64,000 bases of DNA from Georgenia wutianyii (GCF_006349365.1 NZ_CP040899.1:558001-622000), one strand, 5' to 3'. Positions 8,108 through 17,764 are shown, counted from the stretch's first letter. Notes: a model not told the origin generated them from the sequence alone. Translations and numbers: made by a program.

Positions 8108-9870
8108 TGAGCACCCTCTCCGAGCAGTCGAGCGAGCCGGTCCTCACCTTCAACGACCTCGACGTCCGCTTCCGGACGGAGTTCGGCTCGGTCCACGCCG
8201 TCAAGGGCATCTCCCTGGAGGTCAAGCCCGGTGAGGTCGTCGCCCTCGTCGGCGAGTCCGGGTCGGGCAAGTCGGTGACCTCGATGACCGCCCTCGGCCT
8301 GCTGCCGAAGAACGCCCGCACCAGCGGGCGGATCACTGTCGGTGAGAACAGCGTCCGCGACCTCGACGACCGCGCCCTGCGCCGGATGCGGGGCAACGAC
8401 GTCGCCATGGTGTTCCAGGAGCCGATGACGGCGCTCAACCCGGTGCTCACCATCGGCACCCAGCTCACCGAGGCCCTCGAGCTCCACGGCATCGCCTACG
8501 GCGCCGCCGCGGACGAGCGCGCCGCCGAGCTGCTGCGGATGGTCGGCATCCCCGAGCCCGAGCGCCGCCTCAAGCAGTACCCGCACGAGCTGTCCGGTGG
8601 TCAGCGCCAGCGCGTCGTCATCGCCATCGCGATCAGCTGCGACCCGAAGGTCATCATCGCCGACGAGCCGACCACGGCCCTGGACGTCACGGTGCAGGCG
8701 GACATCCTCGACCTGCTCCGCTCGCTCAAGGACAAGCTCAACACCGGCATCCTGCTCATCACGCACAACATGGGCGTCGTCGCCGACATGGCCGACCGCG
8801 TCGCCGTGATGTTCAAGGGCAACATCGTCGAGAGCGGCCCCGTCGAGCAGGTCCTCGTGAGCCCCGAGCACCCGTACACCAAGCGGCTGCTCGACGCCGT
8901 CCCGCACCTGGGCCGCGGCCGCGACCAGCTCGGCATCTCGCAGGTCGACGCGCCGGCGGTCGAGGAGGGGGAGACCGCCGCGCTGCGCATGGAGAACCTC
9001 GTCATCGAGTACCAGCGGGCGGGCAAGCCCCCGTTCCGCGCCGTCGACGACGTCTCCTTCTCCGTGCGCCAGGGCGAGGTCGTCGGCCTCGTCGGTGAGT
9101 CCGGGTCGGGCAAGTCGACGATCGGGCGCTGCGCGCTCGGTCTCATCCCCGCCGCCTCCGGCACGATCCGCCTCTTCGGCGAGGACTTCGGGGCGATGGG
9201 CCGCAAGGACGCCAAGAGCCTGCGCAAGCGGATCGGCGTGATCTTCCAGGACCCCGCCGCCTCCCTCAACCCGCGCCTGCCGATCGGCGAGATCATCGCC
9301 GAGCCGATGGTCGTCCACAAGGTCGGGGACAAGCGCAGCCGGATGGCCAAGGTCCACGAGCTGCTCGAGGCCGTGGAGCTGCCCCGGAGCGTCTACAACC
9401 GCTACCCGCACGAGCTGTCCGGCGGCCAGCGCCAGCGCGTCTCCGTGGCGCGTGCGCTCGTCCTGGAGCCCGAGCTGCTCGTCGCCGACGAGCCCACCTC
9501 GGCCCTGGACGTCTCCGTCCAGGCGAGCGTGCTCGCGATGTTCACCGAGCTGCAGCGGCGCTACAAGTTCGCCTGCCTGTTCATCTCCCACGACCTCGCC
9601 GTGGTCGACCTGCTCGCCCACCGGGTGGTCGTCCTCCAGAACGGCAAGGTGGTGGAGCAGGGCGACCGCGAGTCGGTCCTGCAGAACCCGCAGGAGGAGT
9701 ACACGCAGCGGCTCCTCGCCGCGGCCCCTGTGCCCGACCCCGTCGAGCAGCGTCGTCGCCGCGAGGAGCGGCACGCGCTGCTGGAGTCCTTCGGCGAGGA
9801 GGTCGCCGAGCTGCACATCGACGACAGCACCATCGGCAGCGGTCCGCTGGACGAGTCGACGCGCGAGTGA
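8107..9870 (+). CDS. Fused double ATP-binding protein of the peptide ABC transporter (DppD-DppF type)
   Basis: Energises the importer. 587 residues hold two complete ABC ATPases in one chain. Domain 1 has Walker A GESGSGKS at residues 49-56, signature LSGGQRQR and Walker B VIIADEPTTALD. Domain 2 has Walker A near residue 330, again LSGGQRQR, and LLVADEPTSALD. The oligopeptide-transporter C-terminal motif (HPYTKRLLDAVP) follows domain 1, and EYTQRLLAAAP follows domain 2. The start ATG at 8107 is fixed by the TGATG overlap with the permease. The stop overlaps the next start as GTGA, so the FtsX-type module downstream is translationally coupled to the peptide importer. Confidence 0.93.
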   Translation: MSTLSEQSSEPVLTFNDLDVRFRTEFGSVHAVKGISLEVKPGEVVALVGESGSGKSVTSMTALGLLPKNARTSGRITVGENSVRDLDDRALRRMRGNDVAMVFQEPMTALNPVLTIGTQLTEALELHGIAYGAAADERAAELLRMVGIPEPERRLKQYPHELSGGQRQRVVIAIAISCDPKVIIADEPTTALDVTVQADILDLLRSLKDKLNTGILLITHNMGVVADMADRVAVMFKGNIVESGPVEQVLVSPEHPYTKRLLDAVPHLGRGRDQLGISQVDAPAVEEGETAALRMENLVIEYQRAGKPPFRAVDDVSFSVRQGEVVGLVGESGSGKSTIGRCALGLIPAASGTIRLFGEDFGAMGRKDAKSLRKRIGVIFQDPAASLNPRLPIGEIIAEPMVVHKVGDKRSRMAKVHELLEAVELPRSVYNRYPHELSGGQRQRVSVARALVLEPELLVADEPTSALDVSVQASVLAMFTELQRRYKFACLFISHDLAVVDLLAHRVVVLQNGKVVEQGDRESVLQNPQEEYTQRLLAAAPVPDPVEQRRRREERHALLESFGEEVAELHIDDSTIGSGPLDESTRE

Positions 9871-12800
9871 CGATGGGGGTCGCCCGGCTGCTGGCGCGGC
9901 GTGCACGCGCGCAGCCGGGCACCCTCCTCACCCTGCTCGTCCTCACCGCGACCGTCGCGGCGATCCTCGCCGGGACGGTCGGTTACACCCGCGCCGCCGG
10001 GGTGGCCACAGTGCGCAGCACCCTCACCGAGGCCGCCCCGCGGGACGCCGGCATCCAGGTGCAGACCCGCCTCGCCGCCGATCCGGCGACGCAGGACGCC
10101 GCCGTGCGCCGGACCCTCTCCCGGCTGCTCCCCGCCGACGGCCTGGCGGTCTCCCGGCAGCTGTGGACCGAGCCGGTCGCCGCGTCGGTGGGGGAGAAGC
10201 GCGTCAGGGTCCTCCTCGCCGAGGTCCCCGCCGGCGCCGAGCCCGACGCCGGGCCCCTCGCGACAGGTGAGGTGCTCGTGCCGGAGCAGACGGCCGCCGA
10301 CGCCGGGCTGACCCCGGGCAAGCGGCTCGACGTCGCGGGAACCTCGCTCACCGTCGCCGGGACCTGGCGCGCCGCGGACGAGCGGACGTGGTTCGCCGAC
10401 CCGGTGGTCGCCGCCGGCACCGACGGCTCCGCCCTCGGGCCGCTGCTCGCCTCCGCGGAGACCGTCGGCGCCGCCGTCGACGTCCCGTTCGTGCGCTGGA
10501 CGGTCTACCCCGACCCCGCCGCGCTCACCGTCGCCGACCTGCCCCGGCTCGCCGAGGGCCTCTCCGGACTCGACTTCGCGCTCCGCGACGACGACGCCGT
10601 CGCCGTCCGTGGCCTCACCCTCACCGGCGACCTCGCCGGGACCGTCGCCGACCTCGAGGAGGCGACGGGCACCGCCGCCGCCGTCGGCCTCGTGCCGGTG
10701 GCGCTCCTCGGCGTCATCTCCCTCGTCGCCCTCGTCCAGGTCGTCCGGCTGCTCGGGCAGACCCGCGCTCGCGAGACCGAGATCCTCGTCGCCCGGGGCT
10801 CCTCCGCCCGGCAGATCACGGCGTGGTCGGCCGCCGAGCTCGGCGTCGTGTGCGTCCTCGGCGCCGGCGCCGGGACGACCCTCGCGGCGCTCGTCGTCGG
10901 CCGGCTCGACGGCGGGGAGGCCCAGCGGCCGGTGATCCTCACCGTCGGTGCCGCCGTGGCCGTCGTCGCGCTCCTCGCCGGGACGGTGGTCGCCGGGCTC
11001 CAGGCGCGCGCCGCGGCTCGGCGGACGGCCACCGACCGCTCCGGCCGGCTCCGGGGCGCCGCCGCAGCCGGGACCCTCGTGCTCACCGGGGCGGGCGCCG
11101 CCCTGTCCACCTGGCAGCTGCTGCGGCACGGCACCCCGCTCCTCGACGACGGCGGCGCCGACGTGCTCGCCGTCCTTTCCCTGGGCGCCCTCCTCGCCGC
11201 CCTCGCCGTCAGCGCGCTCGCCCTCCTCGGCCCGCTCGCCCGGGTGGTCGCCGGGCTCCTCGCCCGCCGCCGTGGGCTCGTCGGCGTGTTCGCCGCGCGT
11301 CAGGTCTCCCGGCGAGTGCGCGCCTACGCCGTCCCCCTCGTCCTCGTCGTGCTCACCGTCGGCGCGACGACGGTCTCCGCGTCCTTCGCCGGTGCCACCG
11401 CCGTCCAGCGCGAGCACGTCGCCGCGCTCGCCACGGGTGCCGACGTGCGCGTCGAGCTGCCGGCCGGGACCACCTCGCGCCTCGCCCGGCCGCAGTCGGT
11501 CTCGGCGGTGCCGTACCGCGAGCTGCCCGGCGTCTCCGCCGCCGGCGTCGTGCTGCGTGAGGCCGGACGCTTCGGTGAGGTGCCGGTCGCGCTCACCGCC
11601 CTGCCCGCCGGCCGGCTCGACGACCTCACCCGCCTGCCCGACGGACTCGGCCTCACCGGCGCCACCGCCGGGCTCGCCACCGCCGCGCCCGGCGTCGCCC
11701 TGCCCGACGGCGCCCGGGCGCTCGACGTCACCGTCCGGGCCTCCCTCGCCGCGGCCGAGGGGGCGCAGGACGTCCTCGAGGCCGAGGCCGCCTCGCTCCT
11801 CGACCGTCTCGTCACCCTCGACGGCCTGTCCCCGGAGGAGGCCGCGGCGGTCGTCGCCGACGAGCTCGCCCGGCTGCGCGAGGGGGACTTCTCCCTCGCC
11901 GCCGCCCTCTGGCTGGCGGACGCCGACGGCGCGCTGAGCATGCTCGACGTCGGGGAGCTCCCGGCCGACCCCGACGGGCAGGACGCGCTCGTCGGGCCCG
12001 AGCCCGCGGAGCACCGGCTCCGGGTGGCCCTGCCGCCCGGCGGGCCCTACCGGGTGGTCGCCCTCGACCTCGCGGTCAGCGGGCCGCGCTACGGGTCGGT
12101 CTTCACCTACGACGTGGCCTCCCTCGCCGCCGACGGCGCGGACCTGCCCCTGGGCACGTGGGCGCCGAGCGACGCGCTCGGGCCCGCAGTCGACGTCGAG
12201 CCGCCGCTCGGGCTGCGGGGGGCGCTGCCGGCCGGGACGGACACGGCCGAGGCACGGCTCGTGCCCGCCGACGTCCCCGCCGCCGTGCCCGCCGTCGTCA
12301 CCGCCCACCTCGCCGCCACGGCCGACCTCGCCGTCGGGGATGCCCTGCCCCTCGCGCTCGCCGGTACCTCCGCCGACCTCACCGTCACCGCCGTCGCGGA
12401 CGCCCTGCCCGGCGGTCTGGAGGAGGACGCCGTCCTCGTCGACCTCGCGACCCTCGGGCAGCACGTCCTGGCCCGGCAGCCCGGCCCCGTGCTGCCCCGG
12501 CAGGTGTGGCTCGCCGTCGCCGCGGACACCGACGCCGCGGACGTCGGGTCGGCCGCCCGTGAGCTCGCCGGCCGTGAGGCGCAGGTCGAGGTCGCGGGGA
12601 CGGGCCGGACGGACTCCGCGGCCTCGGTCCGCCAGGCGTTCTGGATCGCGGCGGGCGGGTCCGCGCTCCTCGCCCTCACCGGCGTCGCCGCCGTCGTCCT
12701 CGCCCTCGCCCGGGAGCGGCGCAGCGAGGTCATGGTGCTGCGCGCGCTGGGACTGCCGCCGGCCGCGCAGGCGCGCAGCAGGGCCGCCGAGCTCCTCGGG

Positions 12801-13049
12801 GTCGGCGCGCTCGGCGCCGTGCTCGGCGTCGTCGCCGGGTGGCTCGCCTCCGCGGTGCTCGTCCCCACCCTCGCCCGCGCTTCCGCCACCGACGTCTCCC
12901 CGCTGCCGCTCGGCGGCCGCCTCGACGTGCTGCCGGCGCTCGGCGTCCTCGCCGTCCTCGCGGGCGGGCTCCTCGTCGTCGGCGCCGCGCTCGCCGCCCG
13001 CGTCCGGGCCCAGGCGCTGGACGCCGAGTACCGGGAGGAGGTGCGATGA
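9867..13049 (+). CDS. Large FtsX-like (MacB-type) ABC permease
   Basis: 1060-residue permease with one N-terminal span (about residues 19-41), a long extracellular part, a central cluster of spans (about 270-510), a second extracellular part and a C-terminal FtsX domain (residues about 925-1055). The cytoplasmic loop RERRSEVMVLRALGLPP is the typical FtsX/MacB coupling loop. The duplicated layout is that of actinobacterial FtsX-like permeases thought to export lipids, peptides or envelope components, or to work mechanically as MacB does. The GTG start at 9867 overlaps the preceding gene as GTGA; an ATG at 9873 is an alternative. The stop overlaps the next start as ATGA. Confidence 0.82.
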   Translation: MTMGVARLLARRARAQPGTLLTLLVLTATVAAILAGTVGYTRAAGVATVRSTLTEAAPRDAGIQVQTRLAADPATQDAAVRRTLSRLLPADGLAVSRQLWTEPVAASVGEKRVRVLLAEVPAGAEPDAGPLATGEVLVPEQTAADAGLTPGKRLDVAGTSLTVAGTWRAADERTWFADPVVAAGTDGSALGPLLASAETVGAAVDVPFVRWTVYPDPAALTVADLPRLAEGLSGLDFALRDDDAVAVRGLTLTGDLAGTVADLEEATGTAAAVGLVPVALLGVISLVALVQVVRLLGQTRARETEILVARGSSARQITAWSAAELGVVCVLGAGAGTTLAALVVGRLDGGEAQRPVILTVGAAVAVVALLAGTVVAGLQARAAARRTATDRSGRLRGAAAAGTLVLTGAGAALSTWQLLRHGTPLLDDGGADVLAVLSLGALLAALAVSALALLGPLARVVAGLLARRRGLVGVFAARQVSRRVRAYAVPLVLVVLTVGATTVSASFAGATAVQREHVAALATGADVRVELPAGTTSRLARPQSVSAVPYRELPGVSAAGVVLREAGRFGEVPVALTALPAGRLDDLTRLPDGLGLTGATAGLATAAPGVALPDGARALDVTVRASLAAAEGAQDVLEAEAASLLDRLVTLDGLSPEEAAAVVADELARLREGDFSLAAALWLADADGALSMLDVGELPADPDGQDALVGPEPAEHRLRVALPPGGPYRVVALDLAVSGPRYGSVFTYDVASLAADGADLPLGTWAPSDALGPAVDVEPPLGLRGALPAGTDTAEARLVPADVPAAVPAVVTAHLAATADLAVGDALPLALAGTSADLTVTAVADALPGGLEEDAVLVDLATLGQHVLARQPGPVLPRQVWLAVAADTDAADVGSAARELAGREAQVEVAGTGRTDSAASVRQAFWIAAGGSALLALTGVAAVVLALARERRSEVMVLRALGLPPAAQARSRAAELLGVGALGAVLGVVAGWLASAVLVPTLARASATDVSPLPLGGRLDVLPALGVLAVLAGGLLVVGAALAARVRAQALDAEYREEVR

Positions 13050-15832
13050 CCGGCCTCCTGCGCCTCACCGCCCGGCAGGCCACCGCCCACAAGGCGGTCC
13101 CCGTCGCCCTCGTGCTCCTCGTCCTGCTCGTCTCCGGTGTCGTCACCGCCTGGCCCCGGCTCCTCGCCGGCGTCGACGACCGGCAGACCACCCACGAGAT
13201 CGCCGGGGCCAGCCCGCTCGCGCGTGACGTCGTCGCCGTCCTGCCGGACACGTGGCCCGACCTCCCGGCGCCCGCGCCCGGCACGACGCCCTTCGCGCCC
13301 GAGGTCGAGGAGAGCCTCGGCGGGACGCTCGTCGCCCTCGAGGAGCTGCGCGCGGCGCAGCCCGAGCCGCTGCGCAGCATGCTCGGCGACCCGCTCTTCT
13401 GGGTCGCGACGCCCCCCTTCGACGTCCAGGCCCCGCCCGACCCCGTCATCGGCACCCAGCGGCTCAGCCTCAAGGTCGACCCGCAGCTCGGCGAGCACGT
13501 CGAGCTCACCGCCGGCCGCTGGCCCGAGCCACCGACGCACGTCGACCCGTACGCGGGGCTCAGCGACGCCGAGCGCATCTCCCTCACGCTCGACGAGGAG
13601 ACCGCCCTCGTCCGGCAGGCCATCGCCGCGGGCGGCCCGCTCGAGGTCGTCCTCGCCGCGCCCGCTGCCGAGGCGCTGGGGTGGGAGGTCGGCACCGAGC
13701 GGCGGGTCGTGGGCAACACCGTGCCCGTGCTCCTCACCGGGACGTTCACCGCCCTGGACGCCGACGACGGCTTCTGGGTGCACAACCCGCAGTCGGCCGA
13801 GCCGTACCTCGTCGACGACCTCAACCTCGGCACCTCGGCGCTCGCCGCCGCCTACGTCAGCCCGGCGTGGGACGGCCGGCTGCCCACGCAGTTCCCCGTC
13901 TCCTCCGTGCGCACCCAGCTCTGGTACCCGGTGGAGGTCGGGGCGCTCGCCGCGCGGGACGTCGACGACGCCGCCGCCCAGCTCACGCGCTTCACCGCGC
14001 CCCAGACGCTCGGCACGGGCGAGACCGGCCCGCTGCCCGTCCGCTTCGCCAGCGACCTCGGCGGCGTGCTCGACCGGGTCGCCCAGCAGCAGGCCGTGAC
14101 GTCGACCGTGCTCGCGATCATCGCCGCCGGACCGCTCGGGGTCACCCTCGCCGTCTTCCTCCTCGCCGCGCGGCTGCTCGTCGCACGCCGCCGGCCGGGC
14201 CTGGCCCTCATGGCCGCCCGCGGCGGCTCCGGCCGGCAGCTGCGCTCGATGCTCGCGCTCGAGGGGCTCGTCCTCTCACTGCCCGCCGCCGCGGCCGGGG
14301 CGGTGCTCGCGGTCCTCCTGCTCCCGGGGCGCACCCGGCCCGCCGACCTCCTCCTCACCGGGCTCGTCGCGCTCGTGCCCGCTGTCATGCTCGCGGCCAC
14401 CACCTCCCCGCGCGGGCTGCGCGAGAGCCGCGCCGACCTCGGCCGGCGGCCCGGGCGACGCCGGTGGGTCGTCGAGGCCCTCGTCCTCGGAGTCACCCTC
14501 GCGGCGCTCGTCCTGCTCCTCCAGCGCGGCGTGGAGCCCGGAGCCGGGGAGACCGACCTCCTCCTCACCACCGTGCCGCTGCTGCTCGCCGTCGCGACCT
14601 GCGTCCTCGTCCTGCGCGCCTACCCGCTGCCGGTGCGGGCGCTGGCCGGGGTGCTGCGCCGGCGCCGCGGCGTCACTGCCTTCCTCGGCTCGGCCCGCGC
14701 CGTCCGCGACCCCGCCGGCGGCCTCGTCCCCGCCGTCGCGCTCGTCATCGGGGTCTCGGTCGCGATGTTCTCCGTCGTCCTCAGCTCGACCATCGAGGCG
14801 GGCGTGCAGACCACCGCGTGGCGCGCCGTCGGCGCCGACCTCCGCCTCACCGGCCCGATCTTCGACGAGGAGCACGTCGCCGAGATCGCGGCCGTCCCGG
14901 GGGTGGCGGCCGTCGCCTCGATCGGGGACGCCGGCACGGTGAGCGTGTCGGGGGAGCGCCTCGACCTCGCCGTCCTCGACCCGGACGACGTCCGCGCCGT
15001 CCAGGCCGACGGCGTCGGCATCGCCACTCTCCCCACCGCCCTCACCGCGGGGCCGGGCAGCGGTGACGCCGTGCCCGCCGTGCTGTCCGCCGGGGCGGCC
15101 GACACCCTCGGCGCGGGGGTCGGCGACCGCCTGGAGGTGGCGGTCGGTGACGGGCTCGCGCTCGACGTCGTCGGCGTCATGGACGCCCTCGCCGGGGCCG
15201 GAACCACGGGCGACGTCCTCCTCGACGCCGCCGCGTTCACCGAGGCGACCGGCCGCAGTGTGCTGCCCCGCACCCTCCTGCTCGACGTCGCCGACGGCCA
15301 GGACCCGACGACCGTCCTCGACCGCGTCCGGGAGGTCGAGCCGGTCGCCCGGGCGCAGAACCCGGCGGGCGATGCCGGGAACTTCCTCGCCTCGCCGATG
15401 GCCGGGGGGATGAACGCGGCGCTCGCCGTCGCCGTCGTGCTCAGCCTCGTGCTCGTCCTGGTCGCCGTCGTCATGACCCAGCTCATGGGGGCGCCGGCCC
15501 GTGGGCGGCTGCTCGCGGTGCTGCGCACGCTCGGGCTGGACCGGCGCCAGGCGCGCGGCATCGTCGCGTGGGAGCTGGCGCCGCTCGCCGTCGTGTCGGT
15601 CGTGGCCGGCGGTGTGCTCGGCGTCCTCGTGCCCTGGGTGGTCCTCGGGGCGATGGACCTCACCGCGCTCACCGGCGGCGCGGAGCAGCCGGCGCTGGTC
15701 GTGGACCCCGTGTCCGCCGGCGCGGTGCTCGGCGGGGTCCTTGTCGTGACGGCCGCGGCCGTCCTCGTCTCGACGATGATGAGCAGCCGGGCCGACGTGG
15801 CCACCGAGCTGCGGATGGGTGAGGAGACGTGA
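13046..15832 (+). CDS. Second large FtsX-like ABC permease
   Basis: 928 residues with the same plan as its neighbour: an N-terminal span, an extracellular domain of about 320 residues, a middle set of spans with the motif RRRPGLALMAARGGSGRQL, another extracellular domain and four C-terminal spans with RGRLLAVLRTLGLDRRQARG. The ATG at 13046 is chosen because GGGAGGAG at 13033-13040 precedes it and it overlaps the previous stop as ATGA. Two non-identical permeases beside two ATPases suggest a heterodimeric exporter or mechanotransmission complex. The substrate is unknown. Confidence 0.82.
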   Translation: MTGLLRLTARQATAHKAVPVALVLLVLLVSGVVTAWPRLLAGVDDRQTTHEIAGASPLARDVVAVLPDTWPDLPAPAPGTTPFAPEVEESLGGTLVALEELRAAQPEPLRSMLGDPLFWVATPPFDVQAPPDPVIGTQRLSLKVDPQLGEHVELTAGRWPEPPTHVDPYAGLSDAERISLTLDEETALVRQAIAAGGPLEVVLAAPAAEALGWEVGTERRVVGNTVPVLLTGTFTALDADDGFWVHNPQSAEPYLVDDLNLGTSALAAAYVSPAWDGRLPTQFPVSSVRTQLWYPVEVGALAARDVDDAAAQLTRFTAPQTLGTGETGPLPVRFASDLGGVLDRVAQQQAVTSTVLAIIAAGPLGVTLAVFLLAARLLVARRRPGLALMAARGGSGRQLRSMLALEGLVLSLPAAAAGAVLAVLLLPGRTRPADLLLTGLVALVPAVMLAATTSPRGLRESRADLGRRPGRRRWVVEALVLGVTLAALVLLLQRGVEPGAGETDLLLTTVPLLLAVATCVLVLRAYPLPVRALAGVLRRRRGVTAFLGSARAVRDPAGGLVPAVALVIGVSVAMFSVVLSSTIEAGVQTTAWRAVGADLRLTGPIFDEEHVAEIAAVPGVAAVASIGDAGTVSVSGERLDLAVLDPDDVRAVQADGVGIATLPTALTAGPGSGDAVPAVLSAGAADTLGAGVGDRLEVAVGDGLALDVVGVMDALAGAGTTGDVLLDAAAFTEATGRSVLPRTLLLDVADGQDPTTVLDRVREVEPVARAQNPAGDAGNFLASPMAGGMNAALAVAVVLSLVLVLVAVVMTQLMGAPARGRLLAVLRTLGLDRRQARGIVAWELAPLAVVSVVAGGVLGVLVPWVVLGAMDLTALTGGAEQPALVVDPVSAGAVLGGVLVVTAAAVLVSTMMSSRADVATELRMGEET

Positions 15833-16773
15833 GCGTGAGGGACCTGACCGGCGAGCCGGACATCCTCTGCCAGGGGCTGGTACGCATCTTCTCCACCGAG
15901 GGCGTCGAGGTGCAGGCCCTCCAGGGGCTCGACCTGCGGGTCGACCGGGGCGACGTCGTCGCCATCGTCGGGGCCTCCGGCTCGGGGAAGTCGACGCTGC
16001 TCACCATCCTGTCCGGGCTGGACCGGCCGACCGGCGGCACCGCCGTCGTCGCCGGGACGGACCTCGCGACGATGAGCCGGGCCGACCGCGTGCACTACCA
16101 GCGCCACACCGTCGGCTTCGTGTGGCAGCAGACCTCGCGCAACCTCCTGCCCTACCTCACCGCCGCCGAGAACATCGCCGTCCCGCTCGTCCTGTCCGGC
16201 GCCAAGGCCCGCGCGGAGCGCGTGGAGGAGCTGCTCGAGCTGCTCGGCATCGAGCACTGCCGCGACCGTCGGCCCGAGCAGCTGAGCGGCGGTGAGCAGC
16301 AGCGCACCGCGATCGCCGTCGCCCTGGCCAACTCACCGCGCGTGCTGCTCGCCGACGAGCCCACCGGCGAGCTCGACGACGCGACGAGCGCCGAGGTCCT
16401 CGAGGCGCTGCGCGGCGCCTCCGAGCGGCTCGGTGTCACCGTCCTCATCGTCACCCACGACCCCACCGTCTCCGAGCACGTGCGCCGCACGGTGCAGATC
16501 CGCGACGGCCGCACCGCAACCGAGGTGCTGCGGCGCACCGAGCGCGACGACTCCGGCGCGGAGGTCCACGTCGCGGAGGAGTTCGCGGTGCTCGACCGGG
16601 CAGGGCGCCTCCAGCTCCCCGAGGAGTTCGTCAGCGCACTCGACCTGCGCGAGCGGGTGCGCCTGGCGCTGGAGCCCGACCACGTCGGCGTCTGGCCCGA
16701 CGGGTCGTCGCGGACGAGTCCGCCGACTGCCAGTGGCCGGGCCGGCCACGAGGAGGAGCGCACCGATGCCTGA
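15829..16773 (+). CDS. ABC transporter ATPase (LolD/MacB type) with AbrB-like C-terminal tail
   Basis: ATPase of the FtsX module, 314 residues from a GTG start that overlaps the preceding stop as GTGA. Walker A GASGSGKST, signature LSGGEQQR and Walker B VLLADEPTGELDD are intact. The usual domain ends near residue 230. The remaining tail of about 80 residues contains a stretch (VLDRAGRLQLPEEFVSALDL, then RERVRLALEPDHVGVWP) that resembles the beta-alpha-beta pattern of SpoVT/AbrB domains. The AbrB reading is inference from pattern only. It overlaps the next gene by 8 bp. Confidence 0.85.
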   Translation: MSVRDLTGEPDILCQGLVRIFSTEGVEVQALQGLDLRVDRGDVVAIVGASGSGKSTLLTILSGLDRPTGGTAVVAGTDLATMSRADRVHYQRHTVGFVWQQTSRNLLPYLTAAENIAVPLVLSGAKARAERVEELLELLGIEHCRDRRPEQLSGGEQQRTAIAVALANSPRVLLADEPTGELDDATSAEVLEALRGASERLGVTVLIVTHDPTVSEHVRRTVQIRDGRTATEVLRRTERDDSGAEVHVAEEFAVLDRAGRLQLPEEFVSALDLRERVRLALEPDHVGVWPDGSSRTSPPTASGRAGHEEERTDA

Positions 16774-17452
16774 GACGCTGCTGACCGCCGACCGGGTGAG
16801 CCGGGTGTTCACCACCGGCGCCGGGGACGTCCACGCCCTCACCGACGTGAGCATGGCGGTGACGAAGGGGGAGCTCGTCGTCGTGCGCGGGCCCTCCGGC
16901 TCCGGCAAGACGACGCTGCTCAACCTGCTCGGCGGGCTCGACCGGCCGACGAGCGGACGGGTGCTCCTCGGTGACGGCCGGGAGCTGTCCGCGCTGCCGG
17001 AGAAGGAGGTGCTCGCCGTGCGGCGCTCCCGGATGGGGTACGTCTTCCAGTCCTTCGGTCTCATCCCGGTCCTGTCCGCCGCGGAGAACGTCGAGATCCC
17101 GCTGCGGCTGCTCGAGGCGGAGCCGGCGGAACGGGAGACGCGGGTGGCCGCGGCGCTCGACCTCGTCGGCCTGGCGGGGCACGCCCGGCAGCGGCCCTAC
17201 GAGCTGTCCGGCGGGCAGCAGCAGCGGGTCGGCATCGCCCGGGCGCTCGTGGCCGAGCCGGACATCCTCATCGCCGACGAGCCCACCGGCCAGCTCGACT
17301 CCGCGACCGCCGCGACGATCATGGACCTCATCTCCGAGCTCACCCACGCCCGCGGCCTCGCCGCCGTCGTCTCCACCCACGACCCGGTGCTCATGGCCCG
17401 CGCCGACCGCGTCGTCGAGCTCCACGACGGCGCCCTCCTCACCCCCGCCTGA
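16766..17452 (+). CDS. ABC transporter ATPase (LolD/MacB type)
   Basis: Second ATPase of the FtsX module, 228 residues, the standard single-domain length. Walker A GPSGSGKTT, Q-loop YVFQSFGLIP, signature LSGGQQQR, Walker B ILIADEPTGQLD and the H-loop STHDPVLM are all present. The ATG at 16766 follows AGGAGGAG and lies 8 bp inside the previous gene. Its last codon and stop (GCC TGA) are included in the first copy of a 90-bp direct repeat that continues into the intergenic region. It is the last gene of the coupled run. Confidence 0.88.
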   Translation: MPETLLTADRVSRVFTTGAGDVHALTDVSMAVTKGELVVVRGPSGSGKTTLLNLLGGLDRPTSGRVLLGDGRELSALPEKEVLAVRRSRMGYVFQSFGLIPVLSAAENVEIPLRLLEAEPAERETRVAAALDLVGLAGHARQRPYELSGGQQQRVGIARALVAEPDILIADEPTGQLDSATAATIMDLISELTHARGLAAVVSTHDPVLMARADRVVELHDGALLTPA

Positions 17453-17645
17453 CCCCCAACTCCCTCTGGGACGCCCCCTGGCGCCCGAGGACGCCCCGGG
17501 CGCGGGGCCGTGGCTCCGCAAAGGGGTGTCCCAGACAAGGGGTCCGGAGGCGGCGCGCCTGACCCCCAACTCCCTCTGGGACGCCCCCTGGCGCCCGGGG
17601 ACGCCCCGTGCGCGGGGCCCTGGGTCCGCAAAGGGGTGTCCCAGA
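17446..17645 (+). repeat. Direct repeat, two 90-bp copies with a 110-bp period
   Basis: Copy 1 is 17446-17535 and copy 2 is 17556-17645; aligned by eye they differ at four bases. Copy 1 begins inside the last codons of the ABC ATPase gene, and the repeated segment includes CGCCTGA, so copy 2 carries a replica of that gene end. Each copy contains one palindromic element bounded by CTCTGGGACGCCCC and GGGGTGTCCCAGA. Confidence 0.85.
17464..17535 (+). repeat. Palindromic intergenic element, copy 1 (forward)
   Basis: 72-bp element with terminal inverted arms CTCTGGGACGCCCC (17464-17477) and GGGGTGTCCCAGA (17523-17535) and the internal segment CTGGCGCCCG followed by GGACGCCCCG. It lies directly after the ATPase stop and could also act as a terminator. 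Confidence 0.75.
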
Positions 17646-17646
17646 G
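17574..17646 (+). repeat. Palindromic intergenic element, copy 2 (forward)
   Basis: Same orientation and nearly the same sequence as copy 1, with left arm 17574-17587 and right arm 17633-17646. It ends about 120 bp before the DUF559-like gene. Confidence 0.75.
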
Positions 17647-17752
17647 GAGGGGTGCGTTCGCGCGCCGACTGACGGTGCTCCCCGGGGCTGGCCCGCGCTG
17701 CTGGGATCCACGGACGGGCGGCGCTCGCGGACGGGCCGAGCCACGCGTCGGG

Positions 17753-17758
17753 CACCGT
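17753..17758 (+). promoter_or_regulatory. Weak -10-like box, possible leaderless start
   Basis: CACCGT lies exactly 6 bases before the ATG at 17765. It keeps only the A and final T of the -10 consensus, but the spacing matches other genes in the window, and no ribosome-binding site is seen. Confidence 0.3.
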
Positions 17759-17764
17759 GCCCCG

